64,000 nt of DNA from Pseudoflavitalea sp. G-6-1-2 (GTDB lineage Bacteria > Bacteroidota > Bacteroidia > Chitinophagales > Chitinophagaceae): positions 558,001 through 622,000 of the forward strand of contig NZ_JABBGB010000003.1 of NCBI RefSeq assembly GCF_012927185.1, in the 5' to 3' direction. Positions 24,830 through 33,217 of this stretch are shown piece by piece. Under the pieces are notes generated by a model that worked only from the letters and a program-made list of their open reading frames with translations, had not been told where the DNA came from and did no database searches. The translations under genes and the position numbers were made by a program. Numbering within the stretch: the first letter of the stretch is position 1; each line of letters opens with the position of its first letter.

Positions 24830-25011
24830 ATAGTGTTCTCTGCTTTTATATGATCCTAATCTTTCCTAAATGTATAAAAACAATAAGAGTAAGAATCAGC
24901 ATAGCCCTAAAAATGACCATTTATAGCTATTGCCCTGATTGCCTGTTACAGGTAATTTTGAGATCGCAACATTTGATGGCACACAACTATTTCTGATTAC
25001 AATTTACTGTG

Positions 25012-26460
25012 ATGACAAAATACGTAACCCTCCTGATTCTCTTCAATGCATTCCTTCATGCGAATGCTCAGTCGGGTTCATTGGCAGAAAATGCCTGGAA
25101 GAATCTGACGGAAGCCCGCTTCAGTTCTGCAAAAGGTTTGGCAGCAGAGGCAATTGAAAAGGACAATAGCGATGCCCTGGCATATGCCGTTCATGGATAT
25201 ACGCTGATTATAGAAGGAAATAATAGAGATGCTGAAAAGGATCTGGAAAAAGCCGTGGCGCTGAAGCCTGCACAGAGTCCATATCTTGCGCTGCTTGCCT
25301 GGTGTTATTTTATGAAGGGGGAAGACAAATCTGAAGTGGATAAAATATGCCGCAAAGCGGAACAATCGGAAAAGCCATTGAAAGATTGTAATCTGGTTGA
25401 GTTGTTTGGCAAGCTATTGAGAAGGGCTGTATCCAATCCCAGTTCAGGTGGTGGGGACTATGGTTTGGATGAGGCTACCAACCTGATACAGAAGAGTCCG
25501 AAGTTTGTTCATGCCTATGCCATAAGAGCGAATATTTACAAGCTCCGCAAAAAATACGACAAAGCAATTGCGGATTACTCAAAAGCGTTGGAGATCAATG
25601 CTGCATTTGCGATTGCCCGTCTAGGGCGCGGAGATGTATATCAGGAGATATCAAAATACGATCTGGCGCTGAAAGACTATCAGAAATTACTGGAAGCTGC
25701 TCCGTCAAATGCCATAGTACATAACCGGATAGGGAATGTTCAAATGGATATGTACGAATATGAAAAAGCCATTGAATCTTACTCCAAAGCCATCGGATTG
25801 AATGCCAATTATATCAATGCCTACAGAAACAGAGCTATTGCATTCGAATCGGTTGCACAAACAGATTGGGCTGATAAAGATTGGAAGAAATACCAGGCGT
25901 TGGGTGGTACAGATATTTCACGCGAAGCTTTTCAGCCGAGGATTTACCCGCAGGGAAAGTTCGATGCCGCGCTGGCAGGTAAGATGCTGAAAAAAGGAAC
26001 AGCCAGTATTTCGGGCCGTGCCTGCACTTCGAGGGATGGATATCAGTGGAACGCAAATGGAATGTACATTACCCTTTATCCGGCTACACCCTATGTGGAA
26101 GAGTGGTTCGAACTGCAAAAGAAAAAGGGCAGGAAAACTGCAGTGTACATGGCAAACGCTGCTTATCAGTATTCCATTACAGTTAATGCCAATCAAAACG
26201 GTGAATACAGGTTCGATGAAATCAGTCCGGGAAGATATTTACTGATTGGCGATTTTGCCCTGGAGATCACCAATACAAAAGATGTGTATGACGGTGCTCA
26301 GCGGGAAGGGCCAGCAATGGTTCATTACTATCACAAAGAAAAATATGTAAACAACTATAACGACAAACTGTTTCGTTTTGTAGAGGTGAAAGCGAATGGA
26401 GAAGCGTTGAAAAAAGTTTCGCTGACCAGAACAGGAAGAGGCGGATGTTATGGGTGGTAA
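25012..26460 (+). CDS. exported TPR-repeat protein
   Basis: The 482-residue protein has a signal peptide (MTKYVTLLILFNAFLHANAQ). Several TPRs follow, such as AYAIRANIYKLRKKYDKAIA and VHNRIGNVQMDMYEYEKAIE, up to about residue 300. A beta-rich C-terminal domain follows with a carboxypeptidase-regulatory-like block (NQNGEYRFDEISPGRYLLIG). The start was chosen at the ATG next to an in-frame GTG (25009). It is divergent from the histidine kinase gene, so functional linkage is possible but unproven. Confidence 0.8.
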   Translation: MTKYVTLLILFNAFLHANAQSGSLAENAWKNLTEARFSSAKGLAAEAIEKDNSDALAYAVHGYTLIIEGNNRDAEKDLEKAVALKPAQSPYLALLAWCYFMKGEDKSEVDKICRKAEQSEKPLKDCNLVELFGKLLRRAVSNPSSGGGDYGLDEATNLIQKSPKFVHAYAIRANIYKLRKKYDKAIADYSKALEINAAFAIARLGRGDVYQEISKYDLALKDYQKLLEAAPSNAIVHNRIGNVQMDMYEYEKAIESYSKAIGLNANYINAYRNRAIAFESVAQTDWADKDWKKYQALGGTDISREAFQPRIYPQGKFDAALAGKMLKKGTASISGRACTSRDGYQWNANGMYITLYPATPYVEEWFELQKKKGRKTAVYMANAAYQYSITVNANQNGEYRFDEISPGRYLLIGDFALEITNTKDVYDGAQREGPAMVHYYHKEKYVNNYNDKLFRFVEVKANGEALKKVSLTRTGRGGCYGW

Positions 26461-26482
26461 GCCTTATATTGCAGTCTTTCAG

Positions 26483-26557
26483 GGACTGTTAGCTCAGTTG
26501 GTTTAGAGCATCGCCTCGACAAGGCGAGGGTCGACGGTTCGAGCCCGCCACAGTCCA
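26483..26557 (+). tRNA. tRNA-Val(GAC) with aberrant C33
   Basis: The 75-nt gene folds as a cloverleaf: acceptor GGACTGT/ACAGTCC, discriminator A, D arm GCTC-GAGC with a GG loop, and anticodon stem TCGCC/GGCGA around TCGACAA. The anticodon is GAC (Val). Position 33 is C instead of the near-invariant U, and the T stem GACGG/CCGCC has an A.C mismatch at the second pair. No CCA is encoded. It lies 22 nt after the TPR gene and ahead of a terminator. The odd bases make a divergent or decaying copy possible. Confidence 0.82.
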
Positions 26558-26568
26558 CAGATCAATCA

Positions 26569-26592
26569 AGCCCTGCAAATGCGGGGCTTTTT
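26569..26592 (+). terminator. intrinsic terminator after the tRNA gene
   Basis: AGCCCTGC (26569-26576) pairs with GCGGGGCT (26581-26588; one G.U pair) over an AAAT loop, followed by TTTT. It shows that the tRNA is the end of a transcription unit. Confidence 0.8.
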
Positions 26593-26619
26593 CATAGCGG
26601 TGCTCATTTTTCTCTCGGG

Positions 26620-26907
26620 TCATATTCCCAAATGACTGTTTCTGAATAACTGTTTTGCAATGGTGCGGCAGTTGGCGGCCAATTGATCCAATGTGCAGGA
26701 CAATATTCTGATGTTGGCGGGAAGATTGTTTACGGTTTCTGTAAGTTCCATAAATAATACATTGCCGTTGTCTGAGTTGCTGTTCCCTTTCAATTGACTG
26801 AATAAATCATAAGCTGCTTCTTTGTTGCTTCCCAGATCAAACTTTCCGAAGCTTTGCAGTTCGCCCTTGATCCTGATATGAATTATGATAAAAAATTGCT
26901 GAGCCAT
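26620..26907 (-). CDS. 95-residue protein of unknown function
   Basis: From the ATG at 26907 the product is MAQQFFIIIHIRIKGELQSF and so on to RNSHLGI, a soluble mixed alpha/beta protein with no motif I recognise. A longer frame to 27030 runs through the Hsp20 terminator and was rejected. It lies behind the groES-groEL-hsp20 terminator on the same strand, so heat-shock read-through is possible. Confidence 0.55.
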   Translation of the reverse strand: MAQQFFIIIHIRIKGELQSFGKFDLGSNKEAAYDLFSQLKGNSNSDNGNVLFMELTETVNNLPANIRILSCTLDQLAANCRTIAKQLFRNSHLGI

Positions 26908-26962
26908 ATATTCAGGTTTTGTTGCAAAATGGAGCCATTGCGGTTTCTGTTTGAAGCATATT

Positions 26963-26998
26963 AAAAGAATAAGGGAAGATGCTACTCCTCCCTTATTC
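26963..26998 (-). terminator. terminator of the groES-groEL-hsp20 operon
   Basis: GAATAAGGGA (26967-26976) pairs with TCCCTTATTC (26989-26998). On the - strand the stem is followed by TTTTAATATG. It lies 19 nt after the hsp20 stop codon. Confidence 0.75.
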
Positions 26999-27016
26999 AG
27001 ATTAATGGGAACCGGA

Positions 27017-27478
27017 TTACTGCACAGCAATGGTTCTGCTTACTTTTTTCGCTTTTTCGCTCTTGGGCAAGATCAGATGCAATACTCCATTCTCGTATTT
27101 TGCAGAGATATTGCCGGTGTCGATAGAGTCGTTGAGATGGAAGTTCTGGTGGAACGACTGGCGTTTGAATTCACGCCGAACATAGTTCTCTTCTTTTTCT
27201 TTTGTTTCTTCAGCATCTTCATACGAAACAGTAAGAGAGTCATTGGTGATCTCCAGATTCAGTTTTTCTTTCTGAATGCCTGGCATTGGCAGTTCCATTT
27301 CGAAACTGTTGCCGGTTTCAAGGATGTTCACCGGTATCCTGCCTGTTGAATCGAATCCTTTGAAGCCCCAGAAAGAGTCGTCAAAGAATCGGGATAAATT
27401 ATTCTGGAAGATCTGATCTACTACACTTCCAAAAGTTGCAGGCGTGTGGCCATTTTCTTTTTTGATGATGTTTGCCAT
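27017..27478 (-). CDS. Hsp20-family small heat-shock protein
   Basis: This is an ATP-independent holdase that keeps unfolding proteins soluble for the chaperonins. The 153-residue product has an alpha-crystallin domain from RIPVNILETGNSFEMELPMP through VRREFKRQSFHQNFHLND to ISAKYENGVLHLILPKSE, and a short C-terminal tail. It is the third gene of a groES-groEL-hsp20 operon (30-nt gap to groEL), a stress-response arrangement. Confidence 0.93.
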   Translation of the reverse strand: MANIIKKENGHTPATFGSVVDQIFQNNLSRFFDDSFWGFKGFDSTGRIPVNILETGNSFEMELPMPGIQKEKLNLEITNDSLTVSYEDAEETKEKEENYVRREFKRQSFHQNFHLNDSIDTGNISAKYENGVLHLILPKSEKAKKVSRTIAVQ

Positions 27479-27508
27479 AAATCCTCCTTTTATGAATTGT
27501 AAGAAAAA

Positions 27509-29137
27509 TCAATATTCCATTCCGGGCATTGCAGGAGCGGCTGCAGGAGCAGGTTCCGCCTTTGGATTTTCACTGATCACACATTCTGTAGTGAGCAGTA
27601 AACCTGCGATGGATGCAGCATTCTCGATGGCAATCCGAGCTACTTTTGCAGGATCGATCACTCCTGCTTCCAGCAATGGTTCATACTGTTCGGTACGTGC
27701 ATTGAAACCGAAATCATTTTTTCCTTCGCGCACCTTCTGCACTACAATGCTTCCTTCCAATCCACAGTTCTTCACAATCTGACGAAGGGGTTCTTCCACT
27801 GCACGCTTAACAATGGCAATACCGGTTTGCTCATCTTCACTGGCTGCATTCACTGCTTCCAGTGAATCGATGGCGCGTATGAACGCCACACCACCTCCAG
27901 GCACGATGCCTTCTTCCACTGCTGCTCTTGTAGCATGCAGTGCATCATCTACCCGGTCTTTCTTTTCCTTCATTTCCACTTCTGTTGCTGCGCCTATATA
28001 CAGTACTGCCACACCGCCGCTGAGTTTGGCAAGCCGTTCCTGCAGTTTTTCTTTATCAAAAGTTGAAGTGGCATTCTCCAATTGAGTCCTGATCTGTTTG
28101 ATGCGTGCCTGTATCTCTTCTTTGCTGCCCTTTCCACCTACGATGGTTGTATTGTCTTTATCGATAGTTACAGAGTCGGCAGAACCAAGGTAATCAAGGT
28201 CTGCGTTTTCGAGTTTATAGCCTTGCTCTTCACTGATCAGACGGGCATTGGTTAATACAGCAATATCCTGCATCATTTCCTTTCTTCTGTCTCCAAAACC
28301 AGGCGCTTTCACTGCTGCCACTTTCAGTACGCCGCGAAGCTTATTCACTACCAGGGTGGCCAGTGCTTCGCCTTCAATATCTTCGGCAATGATGAGCAGC
28401 GGACGTCCGGATTGCGCAGCTTTTTCCAGCAGCGAAATAAGATCTTTCATTACCGTGATCTTCTTGTCGAAGAGCAGGATATACGGATTATCCAGTACTG
28501 CCTGCATCTTGTCTGCATTTGTAACGAAGTAGGGAGAGATATACCCTCTGTCGAATTGCATGCCTTCCACTATGTCTACAGTGGTTTCAGTACCGCGTGC
28601 TTCCTCCACTGTTATTACTCCTTCTTTGCCTGCTTTGCCAAAGGCTTTTGCGATGAGTTTGCCGATGGCTTCATCATTGTTCGCAGAGATGGTAGCTACC
28701 TGCGTAATTTTTTTATTGTCGTTACCTACTGTCTGCGACTGTTGTCTGATGGATTCTACTATCGCCTGCACGGCTTTATCGATCCCTCTCTTTATCTCCA
28801 TGGGATTGGCGCCGGCAGCAACATTCTTTAAACCCTCATGGATGATGGATTGCGCCAGCACTGTTGCCGTGGTGGTGCCGTCTCCGGCAATATCAGCTGT
28901 TTTGGATGCTACTTCTTTCACCATCTGTGCACCCATGTTTTCAATAGGATCTTCGAGTTCGATTTCCTTTGCTACACTAACCCCGTCCTTGGTGATAGTG
29001 GAGGTGCCGAATTTTTTTTCCAGCACTACATTTCTACCCTTCGGACCCAGGGTAACTTTTACTGCATTGGAGAGGATGTCTACACCTCTCTTCATTTTGT
29101 TTCTTGCATCTGTATCAAAGAAGATCTTCTTTGCCAT
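27509..29137 (-). CDS. groEL: chaperonin GroEL (60 kDa)
   Basis: This cytosolic chaperonin forms two stacked seven-membered rings that fold proteins with GroES. The 542-residue product has [20 protein letters not shown], the ATP-site [14 protein letters not shown], the apical region around [19 protein letters not shown], and the signature [15 protein letters not shown]. The C-terminus ends [15 protein letters not shown] rather than with a long Gly-Gly-Met repeat. Linkage to hsp20 and the tail raise the possibility that this is a stress-specific copy; whether another groEL exists cannot be seen here. Confidence 0.95.
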   Translation of the reverse strand: MAKKIFFDTDARNKMKRGVDILSNAVKVTLGPKGRNVVLEKKFGTSTITKDGVSVAKEIELEDPIENMGAQMVKEVASKTADIAGDGTTTATVLAQSIIHEGLKNVAAGANPMEIKRGIDKAVQAIVESIRQQSQTVGNDNKKITQVATISANNDEAIGKLIAKAFGKAGKEGVITVEEARGTETTVDIVEGMQFDRGYISPYFVTNADKMQAVLDNPYILLFDKKITVMKDLISLLEKAAQSGRPLLIIAEDIEGEALATLVVNKLRGVLKVAAVKAPGFGDRRKEMMQDIAVLTNARLISEEQGYKLENADLDYLGSADSVTIDKDNTTIVGGKGSKEEIQARIKQIRTQLENATSTFDKEKLQERLAKLSGGVAVLYIGAATEVEMKEKKDRVDDALHATRAAVEEGIVPGGGVAFIRAIDSLEAVNAASEDEQTGIAIVKRAVEEPLRQIVKNCGLEGSIVVQKVREGKNDFGFNARTEQYEPLLEAGVIDPAKVARIAIENAASIAGLLLTTECVISENPKAEPAPAAAPAMPGMEY

Positions 29138-29175
29138 AGTTGCAGATTTTTAAATTAAAGGTTTAAGTGAAAAAA

Positions 29176-29457
29176 TTACAGTACTGCGAGAATATCTGAT
29201 TCGCGCATGATAAGAAGATTGTCGCCATCCAGTTGAATTTCAGTGCCGGCGTATTTTCCATACAATACAGTGTCGCCTGCTTTTACGGAAACGGGCTCAT
29301 CTTTTTTGCCCGGACCTGCGGCCACAACTGTGCCGCGCTGGGGCTTTTCTTTGGCGGTATCCGGGATGATAATTCCTCCGGCAGTTTTCTCATCGCCCGG
29401 AGCGGGCTTTACTACAACCCTGTCGTGAAGTGGAGCGAGCTTTACATTGTTTGCCAT
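29176..29457 (-). CDS. groES: co-chaperonin GroES
   Basis: GroES caps the GroEL ring. The 93-residue product starts [20 protein letters not shown] at 29457 and has the mobile-loop region [20 protein letters not shown] and the end [15 protein letters not shown] longer frame to 29715 adds Cys-rich sequence unlike GroES and was rejected. It is the first gene of the operon, with groEL 38 nt downstream. Confidence 0.95.
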   Translation of the reverse strand: MANNVKLAPLHDRVVVKPAPGDEKTAGGIIIPDTAKEKPQRGTVVAAGPGKKDEPVSVKAGDTVLYGKYAGTEIQLDGDNLLIMRESDILAVL

Positions 29458-29778
29458 AATTCTATGATTTTGAATTGTAAAAACAAATTCATAAAAAATG
29501 AAGAACAACCCTTGTGCACAGGATGCAAAAACGGTATTTTCAACTCGCATGCCAGCACATAAAAAACTGACAACTATTACAATGGTCTTGCAAAACTGAC
29601 ACTGGCAAAATCGGAGTGCACAGAAATTTTGACAGCAACTCAACAGAACAATGTCTTTTATTTTTACAGGAGCTGCGTCACCCGTATTGTTTTCCTTATT
29701 TTTAACCTTACTCAACTGCTGCTACCTGAACTCTGCCGAAGAGATGCTATGCTTTATTTTTATCTGTAAAACCAGTCT
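29458..29778. other. divergent regulatory gap between groES and the MBL lipoprotein gene
   Basis: This 321-nt non-coding stretch must hold the promoters of the chaperonin operon (-) and of the PqqB-like gene (+). I see only a weak CIRCE-like dyad, CTGACACTG-N9-GAGTGCACA (29596-29622), with 5 of 9 and 7 of 9 matches to the consensus halves. That is not enough to call HrcA control. Confidence 0.35.
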
Positions 29779-30750
29779 ATGCTTGTGAGGCTTCAAATAT
29801 TTCTGTCAGTTCTTCTTCTGATAACTGTTTGCAGCTGCAAACCTTCAGGCAAGCGTGCAGATGATAAATTGCCGGCCCCGCTTCCGTCTGCATTTTTAGT
29901 GGTGCTTGGCATTGCGCAGGATGCGGGGTATCCGCAGATAGGCTGCGAAAAGGATTGCTGCAAATCATACTGGGAAGGCAAAGAAAGCAGGAAATACAGC
30001 ACCTGCCTGGCATTGGTAGACAAAACCAGTAACCGGTACTGGATCTTTGAAGCCACTCCGGATATCACTCCGCAATTGCATGAAGTACAGAAATATGTGG
30101 GAAATGTGGCGAACTATACTCCCAATGGAATCTTTATCACACACGCGCATATCGGACATTACGCCGGATTGATGTTTTTAGGAAGAGAAGCCATGGGCGC
30201 AAAGAATATCCCTGTCTATGCCATGCCCCGCTTAGATACTTTCCTGCGAAGCAATGGTCCATGGAGCCAGCTGGTTGCTTTGCAAAATATCGACCTGATA
30301 AAAATGACACCAGACAGCAGCATGAAGCTGAGCGACAACATCACTGTTACACCAATCAAAGTGCCTCACAGAGATGAATATTCTGAAACAGCAGGATTCG
30401 AAATACAGTCAGGTAAAAAGAAAGTACTCTTCATTCCGGATATAGACAAGTGGAATAAATGGGAGCGTGATATAGCTGAAAAAGTAAGCAGTGTTGACCT
30501 TGCATTGCTCGACGGTACATTTTACAAAGATGGAGAAATCAAAGGCCGAAGCATGAGTGAGATACCGCATCCCTTTGTGGAAGAAACCATGCAGCTGTTC
30601 TCATCTTCTCCGAATGCTGTAAAACAAAAAATAAAATTCATACATTTTAATCATACCAATCCTTTACTGAAAGCGCAATCGCCGGAAAAGGATAAAGTAA
30701 AAGCAAATGGATTTTCCGTTGCATTCCAGGGAGAGATCATTGAGTTGTAA
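29779..30750 (+). CDS. PqqB-like MBL-fold lipoprotein
   Basis: The 323-residue protein has a lipoprotein signal (LLLITVCSCKPSGK) and a metallo-beta-lactamase fold of the PqqB-like branch: VVLGIAQDAGYPQIGC with the Cys cluster CEKDCC, then THAHIGHYAG. The canonical HxHxDH motif reads HAHIGH, with Gly replacing the metal-binding Asp. Other ligands are in VPHRDEY, FIPDID and HFNHTNP. Export and the lost Asp argue against a role in PQQ biosynthesis. It is probably a hydrolase acting outside the cytoplasm, with unknown substrate. Confidence 0.8.
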   Translation: MLVRLQIFLSVLLLITVCSCKPSGKRADDKLPAPLPSAFLVVLGIAQDAGYPQIGCEKDCCKSYWEGKESRKYSTCLALVDKTSNRYWIFEATPDITPQLHEVQKYVGNVANYTPNGIFITHAHIGHYAGLMFLGREAMGAKNIPVYAMPRLDTFLRSNGPWSQLVALQNIDLIKMTPDSSMKLSDNITVTPIKVPHRDEYSETAGFEIQSGKKKVLFIPDIDKWNKWERDIAEKVSSVDLALLDGTFYKDGEIKGRSMSEIPHPFVEETMQLFSSSPNAVKQKIKFIHFNHTNPLLKAQSPEKDKVKANGFSVAFQGEIIEL

Positions 30751-30818
30751 AACCCGTGGAATGGTTAACTGGCATAATTTTTTCTGAACACTCATACACA
30801 ACACCACAATACACTGTT

Positions 30819-31574
30819 ATGGGAATCTTCAAAAAACTTTTTGGGAAAACATCAGCACCTTCCACACCTCCGCCATCTCCGGTTTCCAGCGTAGAAAAAG
30901 ACAAAGTGCCCGTTTATCCTATGATCAAAGATGCGGGCTGGCAGGCATTGCAGCATGCAGCGCATCTTCCTTTTGTGAAAATTGGCGATACGCTCAATCT
31001 GGCCATCGTATTTCCGCAGGATGCAGGAGACAGATTCGAGTACATCACCAACGCCGATCTGAATAATGAAGCCATCAAAGAGAACCATAAGAAATGGCAG
31101 GCGAATATCGATCAGTATCCCTTTGAGCTTGAAATATCCCAACACCTCAACAAAAGGGTAGTGTTTGCATCCGGAAATGATCATTCCTCCGAGAAGATCT
31201 TCTCTGCTGAGTTTCTTGCAGCGGCCTGCAAAGCATTGAATACGGATAAACTGATCATATCAGCTCCGCGCAGAAGATGCCTGATGATCACCAGTTATCA
31301 CGAAGAATTTCAACTGCTGGAAACCTTCTTCCACCTGCATTTCATAGCCTGGCATGAAGACGATTATGGCAATGAACCCATTACCGAAATGGTGTTTGTA
31401 GCTGATGCCGGTAAAGTACAATATGCAGTGCCATTAGGTTTCCGAATCAACATGTATGAGAAAGATGGACAAAGGCAACTGGTGTATTCTACAATGGATG
31501 ATCTGTTCGCAGAAAACGGACAGATTAATTTTCAGAAGATAATAGAGAGAAATAAAGTCCCGGTGTTGTATTGA
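30819..31574 (+). CDS. conserved protein of unknown function, 251 residues
   Basis: From the ATG at 30819 (MGIFKKLFGKTSAPSTPPPS) the protein has a short basic start, a proline/serine linker, and a soluble domain with blocks DKLIISAPRRRCLMITSYHE and GNEPITEMVFVADAGKVQYA. No signal peptide or membrane helix is seen. I do not recognise the family. It follows the MBL lipoprotein gene by 68 nt on the same strand and is convergent with yqgE. Confidence 0.65.
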   Translation: MGIFKKLFGKTSAPSTPPPSPVSSVEKDKVPVYPMIKDAGWQALQHAAHLPFVKIGDTLNLAIVFPQDAGDRFEYITNADLNNEAIKENHKKWQANIDQYPFELEISQHLNKRVVFASGNDHSSEKIFSAEFLAAACKALNTDKLIISAPRRRCLMITSYHEEFQLLETFFHLHFIAWHEDDYGNEPITEMVFVADAGKVQYAVPLGFRINMYEKDGQRQLVYSTMDDLFAENGQINFQKIIERNKVPVLY

Positions 31575-31584
31575 GTTTGTAAAA

Positions 31585-31616
31585 TAAAAAGGGTACCTCC
31601 TCATTGGGAGATACCC
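31585..31616 (-). terminator. terminator of yqgE (- strand)
   Basis: AGGGTACCTCC (31590-31600) pairs with GGGAGATACCCT (31606-31617) with a small imperfection. On the - strand it is followed by TTTTTATTTT. Confidence 0.65.
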
Positions 31617-31656
31617 TCAACTGTTATTGCTGAAACCGTTTTCAGATTCTGGCGCA

Positions 31657-32100
31657 TCATTCACCAAACAACTGTCCTTCTTTGGAAACCTCCCAGCTGC
31701 CTTCCACTATTTCTTCTTCGAGATCCTGATGATCCCAGCCGCAGTAGCCAATCAGCAGCTTGATATCTTTTTCTGAAAGTGTTTTGTTATTGATCAGGCG
31801 AACCGCCTCTTCGAAGTCTCCGCCTAAGTAGATATTGCCTGTAACAAGCGTTCCGCCGGTGATCAGATCCGGACGCTGATGTATGAAGAAAAGCGATTCT
31901 CTGTCCATGGGTCCACCATCATACATCGGAAATGGAGCACTGTGTTTGAACTCTTCCAGTTCATTGAATTTATAAGGGAACAACTCATTCACTACAAATC
32001 CCATCGCTCCGTTTTCATTGTATTCTGTGATGAAAATCTGCGTATTCTCGAAAAACGTGTCCTTCAGCAAATCAGTGCTGTTCAAAAATATTCCTTGCAT
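31657..32100 (-). CDS. YqgE/AlgH-family protein (DUF179)
   Basis: The 147-residue cytosolic protein is of the YqgE/AlgH family, whose function is poorly defined. It starts MQGIFLNSTDLLKDTFFENT and has ENGAMGFVVNEL, the glycine block MYDGGPMDRESLFFIHQRPD, and GYCGWDHQDLEEEIVEGSW, all characteristic. The start at 32100 gives the standard length; an in-frame start at 32133 adds a hydrophobic stretch not seen in the family. Confidence 0.88.
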   Translation of the reverse strand: MQGIFLNSTDLLKDTFFENTQIFITEYNENGAMGFVVNELFPYKFNELEEFKHSAPFPMYDGGPMDRESLFFIHQRPDLITGGTLVTGNIYLGGDFEEAVRLINNKTLSEKDIKLLIGYCGWDHQDLEEEIVEGSWEVSKEGQLFGE

Positions 32101-32174
32101 AGTGAGCAAAATTACTACAGTAAGAGCATACATAAATTTCGTAACTGTGAAAGTTCAATGAAATGTCTGAAATG

Positions 32175-32206
32175 CAAAAGCGGCTCTCATATGAGATGCC
32201 GCTTTG
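32175..32206 (-). terminator. terminator of the SusC-to-RraA operon (- strand)
   Basis: AAGCGGC (32178-32184) pairs with GCCGCTT (32198-32204), enclosing a second palindrome TCTCAT/ATGAGA. On the - strand the stem runs into CTTTTGC. It lies 29 nt after the RraA-like stop codon and marks the end of the long catabolic operon. Confidence 0.6.
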
Positions 32207-32234
32207 CTATGTAACCCACTGCTTTATCTTACTG

Positions 32235-33176
32235 TTACCATGTTCTTTGTTTCATGTAGTTGTCCAATTGTTGTCTTGTCATGGGTACTTTGGATGGATT
32301 TTCTTTTACCCATTGCAGAAAATCATTTCGAATGGCATCTGTCCAGGATGCATCGATTTGTCCGGGAGTGTACACACCGGCTTTCAGACGCGCGCGACCG
32401 AACTCATCTTTCAGCGCAATGAATTCGCAATACACAATTGCAGCTTCTGCCAGATGAGCAGGTATGAAAACAACGCCTTCTTTTTTACCGAGCACCAGAT
32501 CGCCGGGAAGTACAATGGCTCTTCCGATCCGGATTGGATAGTTGATGCCCGTCATGGTTACATCTTTGAGAAAAGATGGATCGAAATCTCTCACGAAACC
32601 CGAAAAACCATCGATGGCCTCCAGTCCCTGCAAATCTCTCACGCCTGCATCAAATACAACGCCAGTCTGTGTTTTGGTGTAAATGGAATTGCCCAGATTA
32701 TCTCCGATCAATGTACCGTTGATCACTTTGGAGAATCCGTCGGCAACATATACATCACCCCGTTGCAACAGATCTATCGGCCAGGAATTGGTTGCGCCGA
32801 TGCGGCCTTCCGATTTTCCTTTCGCGCGGATGATGCTGTCTACATCCGGCCGGGATGGCATGAACTGCGCAGTAAGCACACGGCCCGTTAATACTTTTTC
32901 GGGATGAATTATTTTCCAGCCTGCTTCAAACTGATTTACGTATCCCTGATTCTGCAAATACTGCCAGCAATCTTCGAGTGAGATATTGGCGAGCCGTTTG
33001 ATGAGACTATCAGAAACTTTTGGCCTGCCATCGGGAAAACGTTCGCCTGTCCATTTTACAGTCAGCGCCATCAGTTGCTCTTTCGGCATCGATATTTGCT
33101 GTGCATGAATGGCTGATGCAAAAAAGCATGCGGCAAACAAGCAAAGGACTTTTATCGGATGAAGCAATTGTTTCAT
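32235..33176 (-). CDS. exported RraA-like aldolase/decarboxylase family protein
   Basis: The 313-residue protein has a signal peptide (MKQLLHPIKVLCLFAACFFA, cleaved near IHAQQ). A helical extension of about 80 residues follows, then the RraA/HMG-aldolase domain. Active-site signatures are GTLIGDNLGNSIYTK and the catalytic VVFDAGVRDLQGLEAIDG (Arg and Asp), followed by GDLVLGKKEGVVFIP. Relatives with these residues cleave 4-hydroxy-2-oxo acids or decarboxylate oxaloacetate. Export is unusual for the family. It is the last gene of the operon and is inferred to cleave the pathway's keto acid outside the cytoplasm. Confidence 0.85.
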   Translation of the reverse strand: MKQLLHPIKVLCLFAACFFASAIHAQQISMPKEQLMALTVKWTGERFPDGRPKVSDSLIKRLANISLEDCWQYLQNQGYVNQFEAGWKIIHPEKVLTGRVLTAQFMPSRPDVDSIIRAKGKSEGRIGATNSWPIDLLQRGDVYVADGFSKVINGTLIGDNLGNSIYTKTQTGVVFDAGVRDLQGLEAIDGFSGFVRDFDPSFLKDVTMTGINYPIRIGRAIVLPGDLVLGKKEGVVFIPAHLAEAAIVYCEFIALKDEFGRARLKAGVYTPGQIDASWTDAIRNDFLQWVKENPSKVPMTRQQLDNYMKQRTW

Positions 33177-33217
33177 AATTGTAATCATTGTGGGATCTGA
33201 GTTATTGTGCAATTCAA

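Noticed and set aside
29596-29622. CIRCE-like dyad upstream of groES
   Set aside because: Spacing of 9 nt is right, but the left half matches only 5 of 9 consensus bases. It lies about 140 nt from the start codon, so HrcA control cannot be claimed.
29779-30750. PQQ biosynthesis protein PqqB supplying the PQQ dehydrogenase
   Set aside because: The protein is a lipoprotein, lacks the metal-binding Asp of HxHxDH, and no other pqq genes are nearby.
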